Positions 1 through 13,019 of a stretch of 64,000 nt of DNA are shown here, one piece after another. How positions within the stretch are numbered: the stretch's first letter is position 1; each line of letters starts with the position of its first letter. This stretch comes from Platycnemis pennipes (taxonomy: Eukaryota > Arthropoda > Insecta > Odonata > Platycnemididae). Location: the NCBI GenBank assembly GCA_933228895.1, contig OW121850.1, forward strand, positions 32,993,773-33,057,772, given 5' to 3'. The notes beneath the pieces are model-generated. The model did not search any database and was not told the origin of the DNA. It worked only from the letters and a program-made list of their open reading frames with translations. The translations under genes and the position numbers were made by a program.

Positions 1-140
1 CCATTCCACGGGCATAGTGCTTCAGTTGAAGTGCTCTCCACTTGGCCATCGAGTAAGGACAGAGTTTTCGCTGTAAAACTTCTCCCACTGCCGGGATTAA
101 AACTCGACCCTTCGGGATGGGAGGACAGTAAAATGACTAT
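1..140 (-). repeat. tRNA-derived SINE remnant(s), cut by window edge
   Basis: Read on the minus strand, positions 101-119 give a B-box-like stretch (GGGTCGAGTTTTAATCCC, with a few extra loop bases). Positions 32-50 give an A-box-like stretch (GATGGCCAAGTGGAGAGC). The A-box-like part belongs to a unit that continues past the left window edge, and the B-box-like part ends a unit further right, so this may be two SINE copies in a row. No intact cloverleaf can be drawn, so it is not called a tRNA gene. Call by pattern only. Confidence 0.35.
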
Positions 141-165
141 CACACAAACGCGGATCCTCTAGTGA

Positions 166-1619
166 AATATTTATTTATATCTGACGATTTTTTGGCTCTG
201 TTTCGGTTGCTTATAGGAAACAGGCTCGGCGAAACTTTCGTCGAAGAGCAAAATAAAACAAAATGCAATACAGCACGAGAATTGATTGAGTCCTTGACTG
301 ATTTATCGACTATATTTTAAAAAAGTACTAAGGAAAAGACAAAAACTGAATATTCTGCGTGAAAGGAACAGCATTAACGTCTACATAATCATCCACGGGA
401 GACATGAGTGGAAACGCTTCGCGAAATTGAGCTATCAAAGAAGCGGTACACGGTCTGAGAAGTTTAGACCCTCCAAGGGAGAACACAAACTGAAGAAAAC
501 TTCAAGCTAAGTTAAACTAGATTAGCAGATGAATAAAGAAATTGGAACTATGCGTGACTCGATCACCGTCAAGTAGGAACGAGAGAGAGCTGGGGTAGTT
601 GGGGTAAATTTCGCATAGTTTCTTCTCCTCGTGAATTGCTTTACGTTCGAGACCAGGCAGTGGTGGCTGCTCAGGGAGATTAGCAAGACAAGGGGGGATA
701 GACGGCTAGTTTGGTGTGATATAAGATGCTTGGATAGGAGTTAACTCCTGTTTCCAAAAGGATAACGAGATGAGCATAGAGGATAGTTTAGGAAACAGGC
801 AGTTTGATCAGGGTAATTGGAGGAGGGGAACTTAGAATTATAAAACATTATTTTTGGGAAAGATGTCAATGAAGAAGGCCTCAATTTTGTAAGAAATTTA
901 CTCTTAAGCGCAAGTTGATGACGAACTAATGAAAAAATTGGTGACAAAATTATCGAAACGAAAGAGTTAAGCGAGGGGTAAAATCACTCATTTCGCACCG
1001 AAGTGGATTGCAATTAGAGCTCACTAATTACAATTATACTTCTTCCAGCTATTTAAAACAATTCCATCGATGCGTATTACTATACGTGTACAACAACTGC
1101 ACTGTAAACAACATGCCTCTATGTAGGGATAACAATCACACACGTACATAGGTAGTTTTCGTCGGGTAAAAACCGACAAAAATCCTTCACAACAGAATGA
1201 ATAAATCTCCTCTCGGGCGACGAAACGAGGTGAAAACTGAAAGGAATAAGTTTGGTGATTGCTGAAACGCCTTAAGCTACTCGGGAAACTTATATCGTCC
1301 ACTCTAGCAAGATAACGGACAGAATGTGAACGCAAAAGTTGTCGAAAGTTGAGTCTTAGGAGAGAGAGGGAGCTTTCGTAGAAAGGCATCGTAATGTACC
1401 CAAAACTCCTAGGGAATATAGGGGTCAACCGGAGTCCATGAAGACAAGGAAAGTACTGTGAGAAGAAAGGAGAAGACAGGAGGTCAAGGAGAAAAGTAGA
1501 ATGAAAGCAGGAATGAATCTTGGTGGGGAGCATAAGAAGAGATCGTACTTCTTTGTATGCGAAGATGATGAGCCATAAATACAACAGTGACGAGATGTAC
1601 TCAAGAGCACAAATTAACT
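166..1619. other. AT-rich non-coding stretch, nothing recognised
   Basis: No recognisable gene, RNA or mobile element. A 186-codon open frame on the minus strand (1024-1584) is rich in Ser, Leu and Phe because the plus strand is purine-rich there. It resembles nothing I know and its length is within chance for 64 kb. Confidence 0.5.
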
Positions 1620-2180
1620 GCGGTTCTCCAGAGAAAGGCTTAAGTCTCTTCGTCTCTTCCCCCTAGAAACTCATTCAGTCACGTGAGCAGGCTTTCTCCG
1701 GGTGACCTCGGAGGCGGAGCATCGGTCAACAAGGACGGTCACGTGGGGAGGAGAGGATAAAAGGTTTCAGACGAGAGTAGCGTTCTGTTTGTTTTTTTTC
1801 GGGTGCTTCCCCCCATAAATTTCGAGGGAGGTGGAGTGAACGTATTTCCTCCGTTGGCGGGAGAGCGCGACTAGCACGCTTATATGCATCTCCAAGCTAC
1901 CAACCCTCTCTCGTCCTTATATTCCTCCTCCTTTTCCCCGGAGTGCACCCTTCGGGCTATCTTGTGTCTCTTTCTTAGTGCGCGAGCGTAAGAGCCAGCG
2001 GACATGGCGGCCCGTCACGAGAAGAGAGATCCAGCCCGAGCCCTCCGGGAGGATGGACTGGCCGAAATAAGGGAGAAGCAGGGAGTCTGTACATGGGGAG
2101 GGTTCAAGAACCTCCTTCCAGTCCACTATCCCCTTCTTCCCTTGTGAAGCATTCTGAGACCTTCCATGCCCCATCACTCA
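1620..2180 (+). promoter_or_regulatory. GC-rich island with two CACGTG boxes and a TATA-like box
   Basis: Two palindromic E-boxes (CACGTG) lie at 1680-1685 and 1740-1745, exactly 60 bp apart. A TATA-like GATAAAAGG follows at 1754-1762, then a run of T and a GC-rich segment to about 2180. This arrangement would suit a Pol II promoter firing to the right. No open frame with a known protein follows, so a promoter function is inference; it may equally be an enhancer or chance. Confidence 0.25.
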
Positions 2181-2445
2181 CCCGAGAAATGCATGCAGCT
2201 ACGACTCAGTGCGTAAAATATTTCTCCTCCTTCAATTCTTTGGTGTCCCTTTCACAAGATATGCTCTTCTAGTAAGCCATTGCTCTTTTATCTTATAAAG
2301 ATATAGGACCAAACTTCCGTGTCTATAAATGATTTATTTGAATGCTCCAGGTACTAAAACGGACTCGAGTCGAACGATAATCTCAACTAAAGAATTATCA
2401 TGCAATTAAAGCACAAAGCGTAAGCGAAACTCGAGACCACAATTT

Positions 2446-2495
2446 GAGTTTGAACCCAAGAAACTGTTGTCTACCTTAGTAACCACGTACGCCTC
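2446..2495 (-). repeat. tRNA-derived SINE remnant
   Basis: On the minus strand an A-box-like GAGGCGTACGTGGTTACTAAG (2475-2495, one base over the core) is followed at the expected distance by a B-box GGGTTCAAACTC (2446-2457). Acceptor arms do not pair, so this is a SINE head or decayed tRNA pseudogene, not a tRNA gene. Confidence 0.35.
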
Positions 2496-5400
2496 TTTCT
2501 TCTTTCGGTTTTCTTGCATTTTTGATGGATATAAAGTTAATATGTGTTGACGAGGGGGTTAGTTGGATTTGGGTATATTAGTCTTAATCTCCTCATGATT
2601 AGTAAAGGACTTCTGATGACTATCTCTCAAGAAAATATCATTCGGTCGCTTGTTGGGTTGATCGCGGGCAGATTTTCTACACGCAACAGATTGAAGCACG
2701 GTCGTTTACTTTAAGCTAATCTTATCAGTTGTTGCTTCGGCAGACGGCTGTAATCTATGCAGGAGTTTCTCATTCTTCTGTGGAAAGAGATTTATATTTT
2801 GCCATAGAAAAGTAATGTTTTTGATAGAATACTTTACTGGCTAGACAAAACCCTAAGTATTAGAGAGGTCTACTAGCAACATTTCACCGAAAGTTCAGGG
2901 TTTTGGGTGCACATTAAAGGGAAATCTATAAATTGCGGCTTCCAGTTGGAGGAGCTTAAGATAAAGTTCTGAATAAAATTGAATTTCCTGTTTAAAACAT
3001 CTGGTACACTTAAAAAAAAAATTTCTGCGGGGAAAACTTGGTTTTTCATACAGTACTTACGATAACTCCAATTTATTCCTTTCAGTGACAAATAAAAACA
3101 CAAGATAAATGTAAAACATGCATTTTAACAACGGAAAAATTGAATTCCTTGGGTAACACGTAGGTTTGGCCTGATTTATAGACATATAGAGCATATATTA
3201 GAAATGAAACACATTTCCTTTTTTTTTTGACCGCAAATCAAACATTTTTAGAAACAGATATTCAATAATTAATTAAAAGGTCGTGACATCTTTTCAAAAT
3301 GTCATTCTGTTTTGTACTCTGAAAAGTTACAGATCATAAAAATAATACCCTTACACTATTTCATTTCTGAAGTTTAGTCCAAAATTGCAAACGGAACAAT
3401 TCATATTTTTGCGACTATACCCTGTTAAATATGACCCAAGACCAGACAACCAGTCATTCGATGAAATTAAAAATGTTTTATTCATTGGCTATACTTGGTT
3501 ATTAGGTAGGTACCCATAAAAGATGTGTCTCATATCTCGTAATTGCAGTTTTTATAGCAAAATTGCAGGCGTAAGGAAGTGACTTTGCATTGATAAGACG
3601 CAGACAATACTTAAATATATGATTCCAAAAAGAGAAATACCAGCTTAACTGCACAAAGAGAATGATTTAGTTACACACATGCCTTAGACGATATCGCAGA
3701 AAACGCATTTCATTGCTAGGAAACGCTGTAATTTTGTTGGAGAGAAGGGATAAAGTGGCTAAATAAAAAGCCTCCGCAAAATAAATATACAATTTAATTG
3801 CCCAGTAAAGAGAGCAAGGTGAATTTTTCCAATTTCGTTGCCTATTGAATAATTTATTGTGATATATATTAATTATTTTCCACTTTATGAATTCAATATT
3901 GAGGATGGTGATTTTATAGAGGACCTAGAGAAAATTCCATTATAAAATTGCAAATTTCAAACTCTTGAAAAATATGTTCCACCGTCACAATTTACAAGGA
4001 TTATCTGCTGCAAAAGTTACTTGAATGAATCAATGAATAGTAAATACGTCATCCATATGAAGTATCAAGCGTAGTTTCATTCTTCCATAAAAAATCGTTC
4101 TCAAAAGTTTACCAGAATTAAAGCGTATCTTTTTACACGCCATATTAAAAATAGGTGAGATAAAAAAACAGTGCGAACATTTAAGGGACAGCTACTTTAC
4201 GCTAGCGGTAATTATGATAAAAAATCAAAATTTTCCTCCAAGAGCTCGAAAAAAATATTTCACTTGGTGAAGGAAAGGAGGAGCAAGGTAAGGGGATGTA
4301 GGCGAGCGAGCTATGAGGAAGGCGGGGGTAAAGGGGCGGAATGAAGACGGCGTTTTTTGCGCTCCAGGCATTAAGGAGTAACGCGATCCACGCCACTGAA
4401 CTAGAGAGATACGGCGGCTGGACGGAGTAAGTGCACCTCGGATGGACGAAAAAAGGAACTCTGAAGGAGAGGAGGCGCTATGTACTTTTTTTTGCCGCCT
4501 GGTGGGTCGTTTTATGCTCTGGATCCTCCCTGTGGTTCCCTAAAGACCCTGTAAGACGCTGTACGAATGGGATACTATGAGTCGCAGTAGTCGTAAAAAA
4601 AGCACCTAAGTCTCCAGTTGCAAACCCATTAATCGAACTGCTATCCGAACGATGATCAAAGTGATTACAGAATTGAATTCAGTCAACCGCGATGACATCT
4701 AACGCCTGATGTCAACTACATCGATTTCAGCTCATTTTCGGTACAGTGGTTCTTGAATTAAATCCCATTAGCTCCTCCGCTCTACGCTTATGAAACCAGA
4801 GTTCTGAAAATGAAAAACACCCTCACATAATAGGGGTAATTGAGATTCTAAATAGCCGAGTAATTTTTAAACAAGTCTTACTGAAAACCAGAGCGTAATT
4901 TGCAAATCGCATTGTTCACTGATTATATATTAACTGGGCGTAATACAAAGAAACATTAATGAAAAGGTGCTTAATTAGGGGATAAAATCCGCTACCCTTG
5001 GGACAGAACATTTTACGAAAGCAATCGTTTGCAAAACTCTAATTGTAGAATTAAATAATTGGACTGAATTGAGAAATTATCATAAATATAAAAAATATTT
5101 GAAATAATAATTCTATTTTTATATAAACCCCAAAATTACGTTTTATACAAATAAAAAGGTAAAGGTAAAAGGTATATTATTATTATATGCCTCGTATAAA
5201 TTGCATAATGCCTGTAAATAAGCAGATATTGAGAAAACATGAAGAATCATAATGGATAGCATTCAACATGCATGTGAAGGAATGAAGAAGAACATACCTA
5301 CATACATAGTTGAAAATTGAGGTGGGTCTCGGTATTCTCTATTAATAGGGAAAATATGTAGAAAAAAGGCTTTCTCAAAGTTACGTTAAGTGAGGATTTT

Positions 5401-6233
5401 TATTATTTTGCTCATTCCAAAACCTTTTCAAGGAATTAATGCAAAGTTAGGGGGAAAGTTAACACAGATTAACACAAATGACATGATGATAGAAGGTGGT
5501 GAGCGCATTATTTCGACAATATAACAGTAATTTCATAATTTTCAAGCTACCAATATCCGTTTGACCGCCGTGAAATAGCTTTGAGTGCGTGCTTGAAATA
5601 AGTTTCCTAATAATTTAAAATAATAGTTCACATTAATTGAATTGTAAATTTCTAGGAGAGTCATCTCAGATGTTGAAAATTTTCAGGAGACGTAAAAAAA
5701 AACTTAATTTCTTTCAAACAAATTGAAGCGAGAGCGCAGTGTTTTTATGAAACTCCTTGCTATTGTGCTGCATCATAACTTACTGAAATGGCTTGCTCAT
5801 AAATCAACTACTACATGAGTTCATGCAAAAGTAGGGAAAAAGTCCCTTTTCAATATTTTTCGTGACTAACCCTTTTCGAAATTTGTATCCAATTGTATTT
5901 TTCTCCAATTATGCTTGAAACCAAAATCTATGGACATTTTACAGCAATGAAAATTGGAAATACTCATCTTTCTCTTTATTACTAGGAGTACGATTTAAAA
6001 TTCAATGATTTTAACAAGATTGAGAAAAAATGGTGCCCTCGGGTATACAACATGCCAACAGTCTTGACTCATGAATTTTAGAAAAAGATGTTGCCTTAGT
6101 AAAACAGCATGAATTGCGGGTCGGTTGCATCAGAAGAAAACCTTTCAGGACAGCTTTGATCCTAAAAAGTATTCTCACAACAAATACGTGATAAACAAAA
6201 ATCTTTAAGCACTCCTTCACAGATTTAATAAAT
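2496..6233. other. AT-rich non-coding stretch, nothing recognised
   Basis: Long AT-rich stretch with scattered homopolymer A/T runs. The frames are broken throughout and no TE protein, RNA gene or tandem array was recognised. A modest GC-rich patch lies at about 4260-4480. Confidence 0.5.
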
Positions 6234-6272
6234 ACACTACGCGTTTCAACTCAAAGAGTCATCATCAGGTGC
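6234..6272 (-). ncRNA. Hammerhead-ribozyme-like motif (type I layout)
   Basis: Read on the minus strand from 6272 down, all parts of a hammerhead are present in order: stem I 5' strand GCAC (6272-6269), core CTGATGA (6268-6262), one unpaired T, stem II GACTC-TTT-GAGTT, core GAAA (6247-6244), a very short helix III made of the self-complementary ACGCGT, then A as cleavage-site base and stem I 3' strand GTGT (6237-6234). One more T-A pair extends stem I. Open-ended stem I with an ultrashort stem III is the layout known from Penelope-like elements and animal retrozymes, which act best as dimers. Two other loci in this window (near 32.1 and 40.6 kb) share the design. No protein-coding part of a carrier element was seen beside it. 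Self-cleavage is not shown; the fold was drawn by hand. Confidence 0.55.
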
Positions 6273-8079
6273 AAGACCGTTTTTTTTTCACTCATGGGTA
6301 CCTTCCACAACATAAAGCCTGGATCTGTTGATAAATATATAAACGTTTTTGTTTCACGGAAGGGGAGAGAACCATGTGAACACATCGTTTAGGGATCCAC
6401 AAGACCAGGTAGTATAATTAAGGCTAGGTCAAGTGCAATATCTAGCCTCTCAAACTTTAAGAAAATTTCGGAGAAAATCCTGCAAGCGGGTCGTTGTGAG
6501 GGATTACGCGCGTCGCCTGAACTCCTTCACTCAACGAGCTTGCCCCAGTTTCTGGCAATTATTTCATGCCAGTCCATTCTAAGAAGAGGTGCGCAGCCTA
6601 CCAGAGCTATTAGAAAATTGCAAACCTTCGACCGACCGTATAATATGGGTAAAATCGTCGGTTGCATCTCCACGCGATGCTGCTAGTGAGATCTGGTTCA
6701 ACGACGAATGCTTTCAGATGAAGGACAAAGAGCAAAAATATCAAGGAATTAAAGAAGAAGATGAGGAAGACAGGAGTTTGAACGCGAAAAAGCATATACC
6801 CTCTTCTCTTTCATCCTGAGGCCACAGTGGCACGAGTAAGGAACGTGATTAGATAAGGCAGATGATTAATGTCAAGAAGGCTCGCTAGAGTTGGGATTAT
6901 TATGTCACACAATGAGTGAAAAAGTCTTTCCAAGATTCTGATCAGTAAAAATCCATTTTTTTTATTATAAGAGTTCAGAACGAAGTTTATGGCTCTATGA
7001 AAACGTTGAAGTCTCAAAAAAATTAAGAAAATGGGAATGGATAGTGAAATTGGTAAGATTTATGATGAATTCAATTGAAAAAGACACCGATGTCATAGTA
7101 ATGTATTAGCACTATATAATTCAAGTCACTTTACATGTTGTAATAAGGCAGACACTCTAATACGCATTCCTGAATTGGCCGCGTTTTTTTACTAAAATGT
7201 AAAAATTAGCCTGTGATGGACACTTTCATAGATGAAATACCATAAGCGTAGGTATCTAATATAAGGAATGCTAAATACCTTCATCTAAAACCCATTCCAT
7301 CGCCCACAACAGTAGAGCATGTTTGATCACTCAATTGTAATTAAGATGAGACCAAAACTGCTGGTGGCGAGGTGCTGGTAACAATGGGGCACAAAGACTG
7401 AAAATAATTTATCTTTAATCGAAATAGTGATTGCTATTGCTCACAACGAGTCAGGAAGTCCAGATTATAAAATTAAGATATTAACTAGAAAGAAAATGCA
7501 CACAGATTTGGCTCTGAGCGCTATGCGAAATTCACTTATAATTGCCTCAATCTTAAATGAACGCCTCCAATTCTAACGAGTGCAAGTATTTTTTGATATG
7601 CGCTTTGGATGTTTTTTTATCAATTATTAGTGAATGCAAATTATACGTCTACGCATTGAGGCCAATATACTACCCTCCCGAATTCAGGGTTACCTATTTT
7701 ATGGACCATAATTGTATGGCGAGTTTCCTGTCATACTTGCTATTTTATTTCCTCCAATATGAAGTATTTTTTTTTATTCAATTTGATGGTTAGAAACCAA
7801 TGATTCAGTACTAAGGGTTTATTAATATGAATAATACTCCTAGGATAAAGAAACAATGGCAAAAGGCAACGAGGGAGTTTATGGTGGTAAATAATGAATT
7901 GAAGTCTCAAATCTGGATGGAAATTAATTCCTGCCGACCCAGTACTTCCTTTTCCAGAGATACTAGCCTAAAATATTCTTATGGTACATAAGGATGTGCA
8001 ATGTTCGGTGTTTTTATTCGAAAGCGTTTTTCTTGACTAAATTGCGTGACCTAACTCCTTCTCGAACTGAGTTTCGGAA
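6273..8079. other. AT-rich non-coding stretch, nothing recognised
   Basis: No gene or repeat recognised. The open frames here are short (76 codons at 6589-6819, 78 codons at 7557-7793) with no familiar motif. Confidence 0.5.
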
Positions 8080-8420
8080 TGACGACTCCTAAGCCTCAAG
8101 TGAACCCTTTCCAATTATATTTGAAGGGAAAAAATTTCCGAGTCCTCTCGCTTCGTCCACCTCCTTTTCTGAATAACGGCCGAGGTCATTTGGCGTCGGA
8201 TTTTCCTTCCGAAAAGGAGGCAGGGAACAGAATCGACAGATCCAGAAGGGAAAGAAAGGATCTCTCTCACTTCGCACGCCTTCGCTCTCGTGAAATTCTT
8301 TGGCCCCTGCTCTAAATCCTGCCTATAAAAACTTTACTCACTAGTTGAGTGTGCGGAGAGCCATACCACCCTGTTGATCACACGCTTTTCACCTCCTTTT
8401 GGGAGCGTGAAAAAATTACA
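8080..8420 (+). promoter_or_regulatory. Moderately GC-rich patch with TATAAAAA
   Basis: A 250-bp purine-rich, CpG-containing patch ends in TATAAAAA at 8324-8331, followed by a small hairpin (actcactagttgagt). This could be a TATA promoter pointing right, but no gene follows. Weak call. Confidence 0.2.
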
Positions 8421-10179
8421 AGCATGACAAGGTGTCTGAAGGTCGGTCCATTTCAAAATGTATAGTTTCAGACAAAAATCTTGGAGAAATCTTGAAAACT
8501 ACAGCGAACTAGAATAAAAAGCTACTTTTTTGTAATTATGTTGGAGAAATGCTTAGCGTAAATTTTTATGAAATGTAACGAAATGCGGTACGAATTCTTC
8601 CATATCCTCAATGAGGAACCTCTCACGGCAGCCAGGTGTGTAACACGATAGCCTGGCAACATAACCGCTTTGAATTTGAAACCCGTGGTGGAGAAAGATG
8701 CACTGCTCATCTTAGAATCATGCTTAGGTTAACGGTGTGGCATAATCTCAGCAGCTGAAGCTCCATAAACCATTCTGTGGCTTTTCTAAAATTCCTGTGG
8801 GAGGACTTCATCAGTTACTTAACTCAAGTGATATAGGCGATGCCACTTCAGCGATACAGAGTACGCAGCGTAATATTGAATCTATTGCCTTTAACTTCAT
8901 CCGCCATATTTTATGCACGATGTTGAAGAGGTATGACGTGAGACATTGGATCATAATGCGGCATAATTCATGTTAATGTACTCACATCAGGAATGTGCTC
9001 ACGTCAGGAATAAAATGGCTTTAAATGCGCAGGTTATTACCAAAAGGAATACACGATTAGATTTCTTCATTAAATGAAATATAATCAACTACACAAATAA
9101 AGTCCTTCCGGTCTTTGAATCTTACATTGGCCCAAAAGTATTTGAATTTGTAAATTAAGATGGGTATTTAACCGATGGGTCTAATATGGGATGAAATTTG
9201 ATGTGGCTAGTCCAATCGCTCACTCTCTGAAAACACTATTATTTATCGTAGGACAAATTTATGACGCTGTTCCGTAGGATTGGCAATAAATTATGAGAGC
9301 TAAGAAATATTGCCCAAGGTATAAATCACCCTAAACATGCGCGATAATATAGTTATATGAGTATGTGTGCCTAATAATTAGACCGCCATACCAAATCCTT
9401 AACTAAGTCGATAATGAACCACTTACCTGAACTGGGCCATATGTTGGCAAAATACTATGCACAATGGACACTAAATTATTCAGTTACCACCACTTAATGT
9501 TCTGAGAATGTCGCAGCCACTCTAATATGAATCATAAGGAATTTAATTACAGGCCGTACGGCATTACAGACCGTTGTAAAGACATTTTTTTTCCAACTTT
9601 TATGCGTTGAGATCATTAAATTTCCGCACAAATTCTGGAATAGAGTTCCACTTTAGGTAGTGTCATTTAGTCTAAGTTAAATAATAACAATTTAGCCATA
9701 AGAAATGAGGTTAGACTTAAAATAAATATAAACACTATTAAATTGCAAACTTAAATCAATGGTTTTAAAAATTTAAAAAGTTAAACGAAGTTTGTTACCA
9801 AAAATCTACCACGGAACAGACACTAATTATACTTATAACATTTCATGCATTCTAGGCCTCTCCGGGTGCTCAAGCTGTTTTTTGTCTCCTATAAAAACCT
9901 CTTAGCCGCCTGATGGTGAACTAGTTAACTAGGTAGCTCTGGTGAAGTGTTCAGAGAGCGAATGATAAGGGCGTTAAACGCGTTCATACAAGCCTTTACG
10001 TTAGAAGTACAGGATGATAGTGCGTTATTTGAATTTTCACCGCCAGGAGTCCAGAGTACCGTTGGCGTTCGGGTCAACAATAATTCGCAATGAAATGCGC
10101 CCATTTAATGGTGCAAAAAAGGGCGACGCCTCAATTATCAGCCTGCCTAGTGGCTCGGATCAAATGGTAGGCACAGCGT
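8421..10179. other. AT-rich non-coding stretch, nothing recognised
   Basis: No gene or clear repeat was found. An isolated B-box-like stretch near 8680 on the minus strand lacks a partner A-box. Confidence 0.45.
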
Positions 10180-10322
10180 CCAGGGGAGACGCAACCCGGT
10201 ACATAAATTTCCGGAGTTAGGCGGGCGAGGGGAACCAATGGCCTCGACGTCTCCCAAAACGGGAGGTCTCATTTTATTCCCCAGCGGCTCCACTCTCTCC
10301 ACTTCCCCATCACTCTCCCGTC

Positions 10323-10341
10323 CTCTCTCTCTCTCTCTCTC
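10323..10341 (+). repeat. (CT)n microsatellite
   Basis: Uninterrupted CT dinucleotide run within a longer C/T-only tract. Confidence 0.9.
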
Positions 10342-10627
10342 ATCTACTCTCTCTCCCTCGTCCCCTCTTCCATCCACCGTCGTCCTGCTGACTTTATCTC
10401 GGCCACCCCGAGCACCTTTTACACCCTCCCCCATTTCGGGGGAGAGCTCACCCGTCTCTCCAATCCGTCCTCAGAAAGGCCCTCGTCTGGGGACTGCCTT
10501 CGATGTACACCGGAAGATCAATAAGACGTCGAAAGGGGGAAGAAGAAAAGGGGGAAGAGAGGGAGAGAAGAGGAGACGTGGATGAGGAAGGGAGGGAGGG
10601 GTTGGAGGGAGACGTGGCGGATGTGGG

Positions 10628-10646
10628 GAGAGAGAGAGAGAGAGAG
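10628..10646 (+). repeat. (GA)n microsatellite
   Basis: Uninterrupted GA run in the purine-rich half of the same island. Confidence 0.9.
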
Positions 10647-11353
10647 GCGTGGGGCAGGCGGAGAGGGACGCACAGAGATGAGAACTGTAAGAAGCGAGAG
10701 AAGAAGTGAAGTGGACCGCCCGCAGGGAATGAGATGGGCGAAAGGGGGCGGGCTCGGCGGGGGGAGGTTTTCTGAGGGACGTCCGCCTTTGAGGAGGGGG
10801 AAGGCATGGGGGCTGGAGAGGGGAGAGGAAGGGGGTGAAGGGGTGCGTGGGCGTTGGGTAAAAAGGTGGCGGGACCCGCGGAAGTCACCTCGCCCTCATC
10901 CCGAAATTGTCACGAGTTCGAGTCTCAGTATGCGCAGAATTAATTCCTCCGTTCCCTCCAGCAAATTTAGATGCCAAACGAGATCGACGCGTTTCAATGG
11001 ATGTCCTCAAACCATCCCACACTCCGGCTGAAATTCGGTGGCAGGCCTAGTTCCCGGCCGGAGCAAGTGTTGCTCAAATCGTTCCATCTTTCCTCTGAGG
11101 GTTTCTACCTATGGAGGGTTTTTTATGAGAGTAAGCGATTAACATAGTCCCACAGAGGTTTTTGAAATTATACTGAGGAAAAAATTACGAAAATGGAGAT
11201 TCTAAGAGATCTGAAATAGTAAAGGATTTTTCATTCGAGTAAGGTAAGTTCCATTTATTAACAAAGAAACCCAAATAAAAACTGTCGTTAAGCTGTGAAG
11301 AAAATTCTTGTAAATACAAGGCTAGAAATCCACAGGGAGGAATGGTGTATTGG

Positions 11354-11410
11354 TGGCTTAATTGGTTAAAGTACCAGGCGGAAGTATGGGGAATGCAGGT
11401 TCCTATCCCG
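11354..11410 (+). repeat. tRNA-derived SINE remnant
   Basis: A-box-like TGGCTTAATTGG (from 11354) and B-box-like GGTTCCTATCC (11398-11408) have tRNA spacing, followed by complementary T-arm bases. The acceptor stem is absent, so this is a SINE head rather than a tRNA gene. Confidence 0.4.
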
Positions 11411-13019
11411 GTCAAGGGAATTGATTTTTATATCTGCGGAAATTCCTCTATTGAGCCAATTCTTGTCGTGATTCTTTCTGGAATCCACATGTGTATATTA
11501 TTGACTATTTACCTAAAATATCAACGCAGATGATTTACAACTATATACTGTTACGCAGAATACCATCTACCACTGCTAATAGCATACGACTAAAGTAGTC
11601 ATATGCTACCAAACACTTAAATTTTTATATTAGTTGTCTACCCCAGCACTAACGGTCACTTTCCAGCTATCAAAATTCTAATATTGCTGGCGGTAGGCAT
11701 AGCGGTGGCTCTTATGACAAAATAATGCACAGTCATGACTGGATTTGAGCCCGAGGCATTTTCCTAGATTTCCGTAAATGGCTGTTAAAAGTCCCAATGC
11801 TTCTCTTCTATCTTAAAGAATTTCAATTAACCAAATATGGCTAAAAAAAATTATGGTAACCTACAGTTTAGTCAACACCCAATGAGGATTTCATAAAAAA
11901 TGACAAAGATTTAGAGGGATAATTACTACTAAAAATAAGCCGACAAATTATTTCGAAGATTTTCTGGATAGTGAAGGCAATATAATACAAAATGACAAGT
12001 TTTGCGAGACTTGTGGGCAAAAGATGTGACATGTTGGGAAGAATCATTCGATTAAATTTATCTGAAGATGGAAAATAACCAACCACACCTGGTGTCTTGA
12101 AAACCAGAGGGAAGCGGTGAGGCTTTTGATAACATTAACCAAAAGGTTCGACATACGTAAACAATGAGCATGTTTTGAAGACACTGCGAATAATACAAGA
12201 GAGACGAACGGAGCGCAGGTGAATCAGGAGACTTTCCGAATGAATAAGCGCATTTCGGGACAGGTACGTCAGTAAAGAGAGGATCGGGGACGCCTCGACA
12301 GGATTACGCACAGCTGGGAGAGGTATAAAATAAAAAAGAGAAAAGAGAAAATAGAGCGTAAAGAAAACATTAGGGTTAAGGTAGCCACCTTGTGAGTGGT
12401 CCATTCCTGGGGATTTATAATCTAGATGGAGAAAATTCTGGGAGATTCCGGAAGGATGAGGTTAAAAATAATTCCGGGACATCGTCAATACCACAAAAAT
12501 ACCTAGTAGGTACCTACGTTATAATTAAACTAAAATCATAGCGCTTTTTCTGTGCACGAAAAAAATGAAACGAGGGACGAAACTCCTTGAACTATTATTT
12601 AAAAAAATAAATAAATGACAAACTGCTGATTATATTTCAGTAGTAATCATAGAAAATGACACAAGAGTGTCATTTCATACAACCTTACTTATTACATTTA
12701 AATGTTTACCTTCAAAAGCCTTCAAAAGTATTCGTTTGATGGAAAAATTATAAAGAAAAACGCATGCGTGGGTACTCTTTTATTTCACCGAGGGAAATGG
12801 AGAGGTCGTGGAGAAAGCAATCGTCTTTGGATTAAATGTCCATTGATTTGGATATTTACTTAAATCAACGAGGTATATGGAACCATAGATCCGTAGATTC
12901 CTAAAATACACGGCATTTCTACCTCCTGCCGGGAGGGACGTGCCTAATACCGCCACATTCTGGTGAAGGTGACGACCTTAGGTAGTAGTTTCCAAATGAA
13001 TGTAAAGAAAATCTCGATT
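11411..13019. other. AT-rich non-coding stretch
   Basis: No gene recognised. A weak B-box-like stretch near 11740 may be another decayed SINE. Frames are otherwise closed or short. Confidence 0.45.

Larger units (their letters stand above)
10180..11040. promoter_or_regulatory. CpG-rich island with a pyrimidine-to-purine switch
   Basis: GC- and CpG-rich island. The plus strand is almost all C/T at about 10285-10440 and almost all G/A at about 10530-10870, so the two halves are loosely complementary and could fold back or form triplex DNA. It holds (CT)n at 10323-10341 and (GA)n at 10628-10646. Several open frames of 95-149 codons overlap on both strands because biased composition removes stop codons. 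None shows a domain and I do not call them genes. Possible promoter or first exon of an unseen gene. Confidence 0.4.

Noticed and set aside
1024..1584. 186-codon open frame on the minus strand
   Set aside because: No known motif, Ser/Leu/Phe-rich from purine-biased DNA, and one frame of this length is not surprising in 64 kb read six ways.
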